Shown here one piece after another: positions 25,855 to 36,310 of a stretch of DNA of 64,000 bases. Source of the DNA: Muscardinus avellanarius. Lineage: Eukaryota; Chordata; Mammalia; Rodentia; Gliridae. Position 1 is the first letter of the stretch, and each line of letters opens with the position of its first letter. The stretch lies in the NCBI GenBank assembly GCA_963383645.1, contig OY726560.1, positions 25,913,300-25,977,299 on the forward strand, written 5' to 3'. The notes below the pieces were generated by a model. The model made no database searches. It saw only the letters and a list, made by a program, of their open reading frames with translations, and had not been told where the DNA came from. The position numbers and the translations under genes were made by a program.

Positions 25855-26030
25855 ATTTGGGGATAGAATCAAGGGACAATTTCACTTTTATTCTTATTTC
25901 TTTTTTTAAAATAAGTCTTGCTAGGTTGCTAAGGGTCTCAGTCAGTTGCTGAGGCTAGCCTTCAACTAGCAATCCTCCTGTCTCAGCCTCTTAAGTATTG
26001 GGATTACGGGTCTATGCCACCATGCCTGGG
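25855..26030 (-). mobile_element. B1-dID SINE, diverged
   Basis: The B1 half is clear (CTCAGCCTCTTAAGTATTGG, CCACCATGCCTGG). The ID half is degraded (GGGGATAGAATCAAGGGACA), and the linker is recognisable only in part. Confidence 0.75.
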
Positions 26031-26279
26031 TAAAGAGTTTAATTGATAAAGTCTTTTATCCTCTCTCATCTAAACTAAAACCATTTGCATTCCTCTTAAT
26101 TCACTTAGCAAACTAATTTTATTGTAAACAATTATTAACCTATTTTATAGATTTTAAGCTTCTTCTAGATAGGGTTTATTTCTTAAAACACTTCCCATAG
26201 GTTTTTGTATGTGAAATGCATTCATAACCATTGAGTTCTTTGGGGCTTGCAGTTCCTTAATAACTTTGAGAATGTCCCC
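26031..26279. other. Unique sequence
   Basis: Nothing recognised. Confidence 0.5.
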
Positions 26280-26325
26280 TTTTTTCAGTACCTCTGCCAC
26301 TTGTAGACATTCAATAAATATTTAG
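26280..26325 (+). mobile_element. L2-like LINE 3' scrap
   Basis: CAGTACCTCTGCCACTTGTA followed by GACATTCAATAAATATTTAG resembles the L2 3' end; short and weak. Confidence 0.4.
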
Positions 26326-27031
26326 TTTGCATTTAAATAATTTAATGTCACAAAACACACCTTGTTTGCATATGCCTACAGTCAAAACCTAAGTGTACAA
26401 TGTGGGTCATTTACAAAGGCTTATTAATGTGACATTGCTTTAACCTCTGATGTTTTTGCATGTATATAATGTCAGCAGTTGAGCAAGCAGATGGTCAGCC
26501 CTCTTTTGAAATTGAACAACATAAAACAAGAGTAGAGATTCTCAGGCCACATTGTTATTTTCCAAACAGACATGGTGGAATTATCTCTGTCTCTTCCCTG
26601 TCTTGCTTCTGTGGAATTGCTTGTTTTTAAAAGAATTAGAATTTGAGGACACAGAAGCCCCTCTCTGAACTTGATATGTACCCCAACTATGATAAGTAAG
26701 TGGAGGGCATGGGTGTCTTCTATAACACCTCTGAAAACCGAATTATAGTACTGCATTTAGTTTAATGAATACCTCCACCAGCAAAGAGAAGACAGTATTT
26801 GATGTCCATATTTTTTACCTTTACTTAGTAGCATTGTATCATCAGTATTTTTCTCTTGCTTTGGACATTTGAAACATTTTTGTATTATTGAGATTTAAAA
26901 GTGGTGACTATTAGCATCAGAACTTAAAGCAACAGAACTTGGGGTAGAAGGTGAGTATACACTGCTAAGAGTACATTTTTAAAGGTACAGTAAAATACAT
27001 ATTTCAAAATTTTATACATATTTCAAAAATT
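26326..27031. other. Unique sequence with a minus-strand frame
   Basis: A 94-codon frame at 26472-26756 (minus) has no motif I know. Just before the SINE, TACATATTTCAAAA occurs twice (about 26996 and 27015). Confidence 0.45.
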
Positions 27032-27224
27032 AGCCGGGCGTGGTGGCGCACGCTTGTAATCCCCGCGCTTGGGAGGCAGAGACAGGAGGATCGCGCAGGT
27101 GCGAAGCCAGCCGCGCGCTGGTTTAGGAGACCCTGTTTCCAAATAAAAATGGTAAAATAGGTCTGGGAGTGTAGCCCGGAGGTAGAAGGGCTTCCAGAAA
27201 CCCCAGTACCACCAAAAAAATAAA

Positions 27225-27269
<45 letters not shown>
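27032..27269 (+). mobile_element. B1-dID SINE, B-type, CpG-rich young copy
   Basis: Starts AGCCGGGCGTGGTGGCGCAC and keeps many CpGs (CCCCGCGCTTGGG, GGATCGCGCAGGTGCG, CCAGCCGCGCG). It has the B-type junction, GGTCTGGGAGTGTAGCCCGG in the ID half, and a tail grown into (AAT)n at 27226-27269. The well-kept CpGs make it the youngest-looking insertion in the window. The antisense frame at 27004-27312 with a poly-Tyr run is an artefact of the tail. Confidence 0.95.
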
Positions 27270-27270
<1 letters not shown>

Positions 27271-27734
27271 TGATAAAAATTTGAGGGGAATACTATTGTA
27301 ATAAATATTCAAACTTCACTGTATATATTTCTAGTCACCTTGAAAAAGTTAGAATTTGGTGTGTATTGTTGTTGTTTGTTGTTCTTATGAAATTGGCATT
27401 TTCCTTTTATTTCCAAATTCACCCTCCCTTGAAATCATCAATAAAATTGCTGACAGTAAAATATAATTTACTAGTCTTTTTACTGTTAGCTTTTCATAGT
27501 AAATGATAGCCACATTTCAGAATAAAAACAGAAAATGCTCCCATTGTTTTTAAGCTAACTTTTTATAGGATATTAATCACAGTTTAAAACTTTACCTTCA
27601 TTCTGTGTAAAATGATTTATTTTTCTATCTTTTGTTATTGATAATGATGTAGCAAAGTAGTGAATTACCTGTTTGCCAAAGAAAGAAAGCTTAGCCAGAT
27701 GTAAGCTATGGCACCAAAGGTTGTGTGTATGTAT

Positions 27735-27800
27735 GCCCCTCACTCTGAACTACATTATGGTGTGAGGCTATAGTGTACCGATACAATTTTATTTTAAAAC
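27735..27800 (+). mobile_element. L1 3'-end fragment, old
   Basis: CACTCTGAACTACATTATGG ... GTGTACCGATACAATTTTAT aligns by eye with the plus-strand L1 3' end at 58.6 kb (CACTCTGAACTAAGTTATTA ... ATGCACCAATAAAAG). Confidence 0.5.
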
Positions 27801-27829
27801 CTTTAAAATTGCTTGCTATATTTATTTTT

Positions 27830-27923
27830 AATTTTTAATTTTTTATTGGTACATTGTAGTCATACATTTTAATGGTGGAGTCATATATGCACACATCACC
27901 CAATTAGCCCTTACCCAATTCTA
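27830..27923 (-). mobile_element. 5'-truncated L1 3' end with target duplication
   Basis: T-rich left edge, TTATTGGTACATTGTAGTCA, then CACATCACCCAATTAGCCC, the same layout as 42.86 kb. It is flanked by a 19-bp target duplication with one mismatch: 27811-27829 and 27924-27942 (GCTTGCTAYATTTATTTTT). Confidence 0.88.
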
Positions 27924-27942
27924 GCTTGCTACATTTATTTTT

Positions 27943-28142
27943 GTTTGTTTGTTTTGCGGTACAGGGGCATTCTACCTCCAAGCTACACCCCCAACCCTAT
28001 TTTTTAGTCTTTATTCTTGAAACAGGGTCTCACTAAGTTGCAGAAGGCTGTACTAAGTAGCTGAGGCTGTCTGCAAACAGCGATCCACCAGTCTCGGTCT
28101 CCCGAATGCTGGGATTACAAGTGTGTGCCACCACGCCCCGCA
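27943..28142 (-). mobile_element. B1-dID SINE in the same target as the L1 piece
   Basis: GCGGTACAGGGGCATTCTAC, GCTACACCCCCAACC, B1 half CGAATGCTGGGATTACAAGT and CCACCACGCCCCGC. Its flanking repeat (TAGCTTGCTACATTTA at 27922-27937 and TAGCTTTCTACATTTA at 28143-28158) is a further copy of the target used by the L1 fragment to the left. Confidence 0.93.
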
Positions 28143-28244
28143 TAGCTTTCTACATTTAAAAACTGCATCACTTTTTGTCATAATACGAGAACTGGAAAAA
28201 TGGTTTTATTTCAAAAGACAACTCATTGGATAGAAAGTGATCAA

Positions 28245-28420
28245 AGAGATGGATATAAATCCTGGTTCTGCCGTTTTCTGACCCAGAAAAAATCTGGTTT
28301 TCTGGGTCCTATTGATAGTTTTTTAGGTTTCTGAGTCGTAATTTTATTTTCAACTTAGTACAAATGGCCCCTATTATTGTATAATTATCTTAAAGATTAG
28401 AGCTAATGAATTTTTAGAAA
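28245..28420 (+). mobile_element. Probable MIR SINE, old
   Basis: AAATCCTGGTTCTGCCGTTT resembles the MIR AATCCTGGCTCTGCCACTT block, and TACAAATGGCCCCTATTATT ... AGCTAATGA resembles the 3' MIR section. The middle is altered. Confidence 0.4.
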
Positions 28421-29929
28421 TGACACAGGATGTGACAAGTTGTAGTTAGTTGCCCAACAGATGTAGCTATTAATTTATTTTATGAGGCATGAGAAGCAGT
28501 AGGAGGGAGTTGAGGATTTTTCTAAAAAAGACTCAGATCATGGACATTATTACAAAGTGACAGAATGATCATCCGAGAAGGGGACTAAGGGACTTTGGTT
28601 ACACATTTTTTGAAGATATCTAATAGTTAAAAATATATATATATACTATGCTCAATTCAACTCCAAATTTTGATTCTCTAGAGTTTTGTTTGAACAGTTG
28701 GTTAGCCCAGTATAACCCATGTCTTGGATTTAAATTGCTCTCCTGGTTCCTTGTATATATTTTTCCATAGCCCTTCAGTTCTGCAAAAAGACTAGACTTG
28801 CAAAAACTTCATTTAGGAGTGTCACAGATGATGGAGAAAGATATTTAGTATCTGGAAAGGTAAACCAATCATGTTTTGCATAAGCAGCCACCCTCTGGTG
28901 TAAAGAAGCAGTTTCCATTCTTCAAATGGAAAGCATACCAATTTCAAATTCTTTAGGAGCAATAAAAAAAAGGTCCCATGGAATAAATGGCTAATTTAGA
29001 CATATTTTTTCCTTCCAGTTTCTGCCATAATTTGGCTCCTCTTTTTGTGACATTAAATATATTAGACTATAGTACAGGTTTCATCACAGAAGTAAATAAC
29101 AGCATGTTTCCTTGGGAGCGATTGAACAACAGAATAAAACAGGGCTTACTGTTTTTTGAAAGTTGTGTCAGATTGTCATGGTAATACAGAGTTGCATCGT
29201 GTTGTCACAGCAACCAGAATTATAAAAAAGAATTTATAGAGGACGAAGAGATACCCCTTGGTGTTGTGATTCCTTTAATTTACAGATTTTGATCCTCTTC
29301 CTTTTCTGGTTTATTTCTTTTTATTCTGATAAAATGTGGAAGAGGAGCATGGCTACCGAGAATCATGGGAATCCATACTTTTACCCAAATGGAGAGTTAT
29401 AACTTAGAGGTTGAAATCATCAAGGTTTCTATGAACCAGGTAGAATTCAGGTTCTGGAGCACAAGATCAGATACATTGGTGTCAAGCCATCCCAACTCCA
29501 GGCAGGAGGAAGTTCCACTCCAAGTGGGTTGAAAAGGTATTTCATCTTTCTCTATGATTATTCATGGCTTTTCTTTCTAGCAAAAATGTCCTGCTCTTCC
29601 TCTGAACAAAAAGCAGTATTGAGGTTTGGGAGCTGATTCATCAAACTTCATCAGGCTTTGGGGAACGAGCTTTTTCTCTGTAATTGGAATGATTTAAGTC
29701 ATTATCATTACTCCGAAGGTTAAACTTTGACCCTGGAGGTAAAAAATAATAATTTCAATGCTAAACCATTTCTTACTATTCCACAGTGGAGGGAAAAGGA
29801 TGGAAGAGGCATTTGAGACTTTTGTCGCTGGAGTACGTGAGATCATAGATTGTACAAATAGAAAGGACTGAAGCAAAATAAGTTTGTTAACTTTGAATGT
29901 CTCCTAAAAACCATTTGTTTCACACACGC
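28421..29929. other. Unique sequence
   Basis: No gene found. The frame at 28987-29184 (65 codons) has no recognised motif. A stretch of mixed GC around 29280-29700 lacks repeats and might continue into the candidate element that follows. Confidence 0.45.
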
Positions 29930-30470
29930 CTCTCTGGGCTCTGCCCTCTTGGTGTGAGCCATTTGCTTTTATTCTTTCTGTTTCTGCATTGCCTCCTCTC
30001 CACTTGCTTTTTAACAAACTCTTTAAGAGGCCTGCAAGTTGCAGCAAGTTTTAGGCATTAATAGTGGCCAGGTAGTATAACACTATTTTTAATGAATGTC
30101 TGTTTTCTATTCTTTACTGTGCTTTCTTTGGAAAGTAGCCCACGAAACAAAGTATTAAGAAAACACTGCTGCCCTGGAATGTGTGTATTAGCTGCAGATT
30201 ATTTCCTATTAGCAGATTAGCTGCAAGGCTATTGGCTCAGAAAGGTCTTTGAGAGTATTTTGTTTTGTAACTGATTCAAGCCATGGGAGAGAATTGCCAC
30301 CATGATTGGAAAGAAGAATTAGCTACTGTTGCCATGGACACTGGAGTTCACAGTCCCATTGTTAAATCTAGTGCTTCAGCATGAGATGCCCCAGCTTGAG
30401 TTCAAGCTTTGTTAATGAAATGATCGAATATACTGTTTCAGAGCTCTGACAGAACCTTGTGAAAAATACG
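29930..30470. promoter_or_regulatory. Candidate conserved noncoding element
   Basis: Repeat-free stretch with balanced composition and clustered motif-like words, for example GCTGCAGATTATTTCCTATTAG followed closely by GCAGATTAGCTGCAAGG, GCCATTTGC and CCATGGACAC. AGATTA/TAATC and GCTGCA words recur. No coding frame spans it. Inferred from texture only. Confidence 0.3.
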
Positions 30471-30555
30471 TGAAGTACATTTTTTTTTTTTGCTATAGAA
30501 TTCAATTTTCACTAAAATAAAATTATCTTATTCCATGGTCCTCTGTGTAAACTAA

Positions 30556-30583
30556 TACTTAACATATTTAAATATGTTAAGTA
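30556..30583. repeat. Perfect 28-bp palindrome
   Basis: The left arm TACTTAACATATTT is followed with no spacer by its exact reverse complement AAATATGTTAAGTA. It would form a hairpin or cruciform. No flanking transposon was recognised. Confidence 0.97.
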
Positions 30584-30589
30584 CCTGTT

Positions 30590-31104
30590 ATTAGACTCCT
30601 GTATGTAGCATCTTTTAAAATTATATTCTGTCTACATTTTGAAAATTTTGAATATTCAAATTGCATTCTTCTCAGATCCATGCTGGTATTTCTTCTATCA
30701 ATATAAATTCAAGATGGCATCGTATGTTGAGTATAGCTTTTCTAAGATGCTTTATGGAATAATATGGATGTCCTCAGCCAGTATGTTGAAGGGTGGGCCA
30801 TATGCCATATGACCCACAGTAGATTTTAATTTTTTACACTGGAAAGAATTTGTGCAAGTTATTTATTGTGGTGACAGGGGTGAAAACTTGTGAAGTCCAC
30901 AGAGAAAGTGACAATATATTGTAACTACTAGAATTCTGATCATAGACACTTATGTGCAGCCCCGAAGCCAAGCCTGATGTTTTGCACTTCAAACAGAACT
31001 TGCAGTCTTGAACAGGCTTTCTTACTTGTTGCTGCTATTGTTACTGTTCATTAAAAATACTTCTGTCCTGTTATCCCATTGGGGATAAGTTTTGTTCATT
31101 TATT
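30590..31104. other. Unique sequence
   Basis: Nothing recognised. Confidence 0.5.
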
Positions 31105-31300
31105 TTTCAGAGAGACCTAGATTAAATCATGGGCCTGCCACTAAATGGTCGCGTGCTGTGAAGCCATTTACTTATCTTGTCTGAACCTGTTTTCTCATCT
31201 ATAAAATAGAATGTCAGTAGGCAGTAGCACCCACCCCATAGAGTTGTTTTAGTGAACTGAATTAGATAATTACATGTACATAACAAAATATATAAATTAT
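31105..31300 (+). mobile_element. MIR SINE
   Basis: Clear MIR layout: GGGCCTGCCACTAAATGG, then TTTACTTATCTTGTCTGAAC, CTCATCTATAAAATAGAATG, and CCCATAGAGTTGTTTTAGTG. Confidence 0.8.
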
Positions 31301-31599
31301 TTATCCTTTAAGCTCGGCTCAAGCATGATACTTTCCCATCATAATGTTAACAGAAATGAATCATGGGAAGCCTGAGGATGTCCCGCTACCACGCCACCAC
31401 TATATATCCATATACAGTGTTTGTCAGCCAATAAATGCATTTGTTCTATTCAAAAAATTTTAATGACTTCCTGCTTCTGATAAAATATGTAGATCTTCTA
31501 ACATTAGAGCCCTTTTACTGCAGACTTATCTGCCCCTCCAACTAACTCCTGAAAATGTATCTAATTATTGCCCTGGACATCCTAAAGATACTCATGAAC

Positions 31600-31760
31600 A
31601 TTCTTACCTCTGTTTGACCAAGGGCACCCTGGTGCCTTCTTTTCTACCTAAGGCCAGCATTTTCTTTAAGATCCATAGTCTCTGAAGTATTTCCTGACAC
31701 ATCTAACCTCTGTGTTCCCACTAGTTTCCTTCAAATCTTTAAATATGTACTAGAAGCCAA
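31600..31760 (+). mobile_element. Probable L2 LINE fragment
   Basis: Words such as TAAGATCCATAGTCTCTGAAG and GTATTTCCTGACACATCTAAC resemble the part of L2 upstream of its 3' end (GAAGCCTTCCCTGACC). Diverged. Confidence 0.4.
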
Positions 31761-34441
31761 GTGAGAACAGATGAGAGACTAAAAGACCCTTAACTCATCA
31801 TAATCATCAAACCCTTTTGTTGGTATATTTTAGAAAAGTGTTAACTATATCACAAGGTATCAGCTTTTCTACTAATTTTATTTACCCAAAAATATGAATT
31901 ATAGCTAGCAGTGTCTGATTTAACCTTAGTTGCTAAGCCTGTGAAAGGTTTGTTGAACACTTGTCTTGATTCTTGGCATTATATAACTCCAGTAACTTTA
32001 TTGCTACTGGGTTCTCCCCAGCTTGGGGGCGGGGACAGGGTAGCATCCTCGGGCTTCCCATGGTTCCTTTCTTTTGGTTTTGGGATAGGGAAGACTCATG
32101 CTCAAGCCCGGCTAAAAAGACAAAGGCATGCCAACTGTACTTGGAGATGAAATGAGTAATGATGTATGGGTTACGAGCCTGAACACATTGCTACTTCTTT
32201 TGAAATCTTAGAATTTTTAAGCCCCATGTAAATGAATGCACATACCTCCCTTATTTGGAGATAAAATCTGGCAACATCAGCTACCTGTGACATTCTGAAA
32301 GAAAAGAGACAGAAAGTAAGACAGACAGAGGTCTCATCAAAGTAACAAAGCTGCCCAAGAGGGGAACTGGAGGCATCTTTGGAAAAGTCTCATTATTACA
32401 CAGTAGAGATTGAGGTGTCTCCTGTATTTATTTCCCAGTTAGCACTTCAGAAAGGGAGGCCAAAGGTTGAAGAATTTTCTGAAAACTCAGAATTTGCAAT
32501 ATATGTTCCAGTATTTGCTTTTGTCACTGTTCCTTTGTGCTGCACATCTAGGTGATGGTAGAATTGGGTTATAGTAAATAGAAAGGACCCCTTTAGTTTT
32601 GCATTTGAAGAGCTATAGTCTGCCCTGCATTGAATCTGAATAGAGAAACAATTGGGTTCCAATTTACAAATAGTGCAGCCTCCCAAATTCTGTAAAGGTT
32701 TTTTTTTTTTTTTTTCTAGTCCTTGATATTAACTTAAAGGAAATATTCTTGAGAAGATAACCACAGTTTCTAATTCCATGAGATTAATTCTGTGGTATTA
32801 GTGGAATTATTTGGGCAGCTCAACTTGTGCATATTGGCAGCAGCAATCACAGATACATGGAAGAAATAGATACAGAAAAGTAGTCATTTGATTCAGAGGA
32901 GCATAAAATATTGATACATACTGGTCATTGTACTTCATTTATAGCTGCTACTAGTGGATATAAGAGTTTATTCTCTGGAATCCTAAATTGTTAGAATAGC
33001 ATTAGCCCTGTGAGAAGGTATTTTTGTGTGCATGTAAGTATGTATTTATTACCTGGATCTATGTATTGGCAGGAGATTTGGGGTGATCATAAGGTATAGA
33101 TCACAGTCACAGAAGAATTTGATGTTTATAATGGCATAATTAATTGTATGTCTTTTTCCTCATAATAAATTGTCCTCACTATAAGGAAAAACCGGGATAG
33201 AAAGAGTTATTTCATAGTCTTACTATCTTGCTTATTACGAGGATTTTATGTGGATTGAGACATTTAAGAATTCCCGGTAAAATTGGTCTTGCCCCAGTAA
33301 AATTCCATTGTCTTAGTTTGATAAAGATAAAAAGTTTGTTTGAAAGAACTGCTGTGTATTCTTGGAACTGATATCTGCATAAAATATAATCTTAAAACAA
33401 ATGGAATAAAATGTAGAGATAACCATCAGCTGAATTCCCCAGACATTATTTCATCCTTTCTTTTTTTTTTTTTTCTATTCTTACATTTTGGGTTAAAAAA
33501 AAAAGGAAAAGGATTGGGAAATCAGTAACATTTTTCCACTAGCAAGGGATGAAAAGGCACAGATAACACAATACAGTTTGATGTACAGCATAAGAAGCGG
33601 TGCATTTAAAAAATCAAATTTCAGGTGGATCAAAAAATTATATTTGAATATGCCAGAGATATGAAAGAGTGGTACGATAATGTACACTTATTATTTGAAT
33701 TTTTATAATTATGGCTTGAATGTGTTTCAAAAAGTCATAACATTAAAGGAGTGGAGCCCTTTTAAAAAACCCAAATCATGGTAATAGAGACTGTAGTGAA
33801 GTACATTTTTTATAACATTCTCCTCTCCCAATGTCATAGGCATGCCTTTTTGTCCTACTAAAAGTTATTTGCTTTGAAATTAAAACATAATGTAGGCTCA
33901 GAACTTTTTCTGATACAAACAAATGGAAAAAAGAAGTCCACACTTTAATTAATGTTTAAAACCCCAATTCTTTATTAGTAAACCAATCAATATGCGATTG
34001 TTGAGCTGAATTCTGTTAAGACAGTGGGATACTATGAAACTTTTTAACTGGAAAGGATTGAATGCTGCAGAAAGAATTCCGTGTCTTTTCTACAAAGTGG
34101 AGTATAAAAAGTATAAACCCTTTAATTTTTTTTCATAAAAGCCCGTTGCTTTTTAATTTTAGGATTCAGAATTTTAGTTTTGGTTTTGTACAATGGGAGT
34201 AATTGAGCAATGTGGCTACATGAAAATTAAATAAGAAAATAAAGTAAAAGAAAAAAAAGAAGAAAAGCTCCCACATGTGGGAATGAGGGATGCTAACATT
34301 TTAGCATCATCCATATCTGTTTCTAACTGCAAATGGATGTACCATACACTTCGCTTAAGACCAGGTACGTAGGTATATACCTAAGTTCAGACAAGATTGG
34401 GTACAAGGTATGGAGGATGGCAAGGCCACCCTAAGTCACCT
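31761..34441. other. Unique AT-rich sequence
   Basis: No gene found. Frames at 31911-32150, 31973-32155 and 32447-32686 are short, overlap in different registers or strands, and lack known motifs. A T-run occurs at about 32700-32717 without an element body. Confidence 0.5.
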
Positions 34442-34574
34442 TAGGAGGATCGCACAGGTTCGAAGCCAGCCACGCTGGCTTAAGAGACCCTGTTTCCAAA
34501 TAAAAAAAGTATAAAATATGTCTGGGAGTGTAGTTCGGAGGTAGAAGGGCTTCCAGAAACTCCAGTACCACCAA

Positions 34575-34613
<39 letters not shown>

Positions 34614-34616
34614 ATA
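34442..34616 (+). mobile_element. 5'-truncated B1-dID SINE, B-type
   Basis: Begins inside the B1 half at AGGAGGATCGCACAGG. It has the B-type junction CCAGCCACGCTGGCTTAAGA and ID half GTCTGGGAGTGTAGTTCGG, then an (AAAT)n tail at 34573-34616. The minus-strand frame with a Leu-Phe-Ile-Tyr repeat is this tail. Confidence 0.9.
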
Positions 34617-34844
34617 GTGGTATAAATTGTAGTTATAGTAAACCCTAAAAAAGACCAATTAGCAGCAGTTAGCTTCTACTTCTATAGTGATTGATATGTT
34701 TGTGCTCCAGTCTAATCATGATATATATGTGTACAACCCTATATAATATTAGTATAATACATTATGATGCATAATATTTGTGTATTATAAGCAGACAGTA
34801 TGTATTGTATGTATAATATATATAGCATATATGTATCCACATAT

Positions 34845-34945
34845 ATTATCCTCTGTATTTCTCACAGCCCTATGAGGCAGTTGCTCTTAATTCTGCTCAT
34901 GTTATGAATGAGGACACAGAAGCACAAGGGAGTTTGTTTCTTGTT
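34845..34945 (-). mobile_element. MIR SINE fragment
   Basis: CTCACAGCCCTATGAGGCAG and GAATGAGGACACAGAAGCAC match reverse-complement MIR (CCCTATGAGGTAG ... GATGAGGAAACTGAGGC). Confidence 0.65.
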
Positions 34946-35099
34946 TATTTTCAGGATCCCTGTCTCAGTGATATTAACTTTTCTTCAGTCTTCCTTGCTC
35001 AAAAAAAATCAGAATCATGCTCGACTTCTCTTCTTTCTTTCCCACATCCCTCATACATCATCTTTCTAGGTTTTGAGGATGCAGAGACAACTAATACAC

Positions 35100-35272
35100 A
35101 CTGCTTTCTGGAACTTTGTTGTTTATCTCCTTATTTTCTGCTCTCCCCCAGAAGGGAAGCACCTTAAAGGCGTGGTTGGAATTTTCCTTTCTCTTCTCTG
35201 TATTTCCGGCAGCCCCCAGCAGTGCCTAGCACGCAGGCAGTGTCCCATAAACACGTTTTGCATGGATAGATT
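35100..35272 (+). mobile_element. L2 LINE 3' end
   Basis: GAAGGGAAGCACCTTAAAGG, CCCCCAGCAGTGCCTAGCAC and GCAGTGTCCCATAAACACG follow the L2 3' order (CCCCAGCGCCTAGCACAGTG, then GTAGGCGCTCAATAAA). Confidence 0.68.
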
Positions 35273-35454
35273 GTGAAGATCCCAGACCTTCTCAGGTGGA
35301 AAAGAGCTAATGATACCAGAAAAAGGGGAATACCTTATCCCACTTTCCTCCAAGTGTGTCATGCCTGCTCAGTGGGAGCCTCCCCCACCCCTCGCCTGCT
35401 GTATTACCTCTAGTTGACCGCATGGTTTCCTTTCTCTGAATTTCTTCTCCCTTT

Positions 35455-35660
35455 CCATCTAGCAATTTCTGCAAGGATGACCTTTCTAGATCATATCATG
35501 TCCCAGTTTGAAATCATCTAATGACTCAGGCTTGGGTTTTTATTAAACTGTTTTCCGTGTTTGTCTATGTCTTATCCTTTCTCCACCATAAACAGTGGCA
35601 GCTATTGTGGGAAAGTTCCTTTTTTCTGCCATTCCCCATAGAGTTCCATTCCCCATAGCA
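35455..35660 (+). mobile_element. Probable L2 LINE fragment
   Basis: AGATCATATCATGTCCCAGT followed by AATCATCTAATGACTCAGG resembles an L2 internal block. A small tandem duplication is inside it: CCATTCCCCATAG at 35629-35641 and 35646-35658. Confidence 0.4.
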
Positions 35661-35754
35661 CTGAACATATATACTGTCAAGATATTGTAAATGCATTGAC
35701 TCTACATAGTATAATTTAGGGAGCATGGGACACACTGGAAAACTAAACAGGTAT

Positions 35755-36310
35755 ATCTGTGTTGCTGTGTAACAGATTACTCTGAATTGAGCCACATAAC
35801 CATCCACAAATTAATTAACTCAGAGGCAGGCGATGGCACAGTATGGCTGTATTTTTACTCCGGGTCTCACTGGGCTAAAGTTGAGGTGTCAACACAGGCT
35901 GTGGTTCTCAGCTGGGTTCAGAGTCTTCTTCCAAGCTAACTCCTTGTTGGCAGGCTTCATTTCCTTGCAGCTGTAGGACTAAGGTCCCTATTTTCCTTCC
36001 AGCTATTGGCCAGGGACCACTCTCAGTTCTCATGGATAGTTCCTTGCCACACATCCAAAAGATGTTTGTTTTCTTCTAGGCTAGGTAAGACTTCCTCTTC
36101 TGAGACAAGCCAGAGCTCTTTAAGGGCCCCCGTGATTAGATCAAGCCCACCTGGATAATATTCTGCAGTAAAATCAATTGCTTCAGGACATTAATTCCAT
36201 CTGCAAAAATCCCTCCAAAGCAGTTCTACAGTTGTTAAATAACAAGGAGAAGGTACATGTCCGAGGGCCCAGGAATCAATTGTACAGGCCATGCCTCAGG
36301 ACTACTAACA
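35755..36310. mobile_element. Ancient mammalian interspersed repeat, unnamed
   Basis: I recognise landmarks of a widespread old mammalian repeat: CTGTGTAACAGATTACTCTG, GGTCTCACTGGGCTAAAGTT, CCAGGGACCACTCTCAG, and TGATTAGATCAAGCCCACCT followed by GGATAATATTCTGCAG. I cannot name the family or class with confidence. The length of about 550 bp suggests a substantially complete copy. Confidence 0.6.

Noticed and set aside
27004..27312. 102-codon minus-strand frame with a poly-Tyr run
   Set aside because: It is a B1-dID SINE plus its AAT tail read in antisense.
32700..32717. SINE at an isolated T-run
   Set aside because: No B1 or ID body follows it; likewise for the 28-base T-run at 48024-48051.
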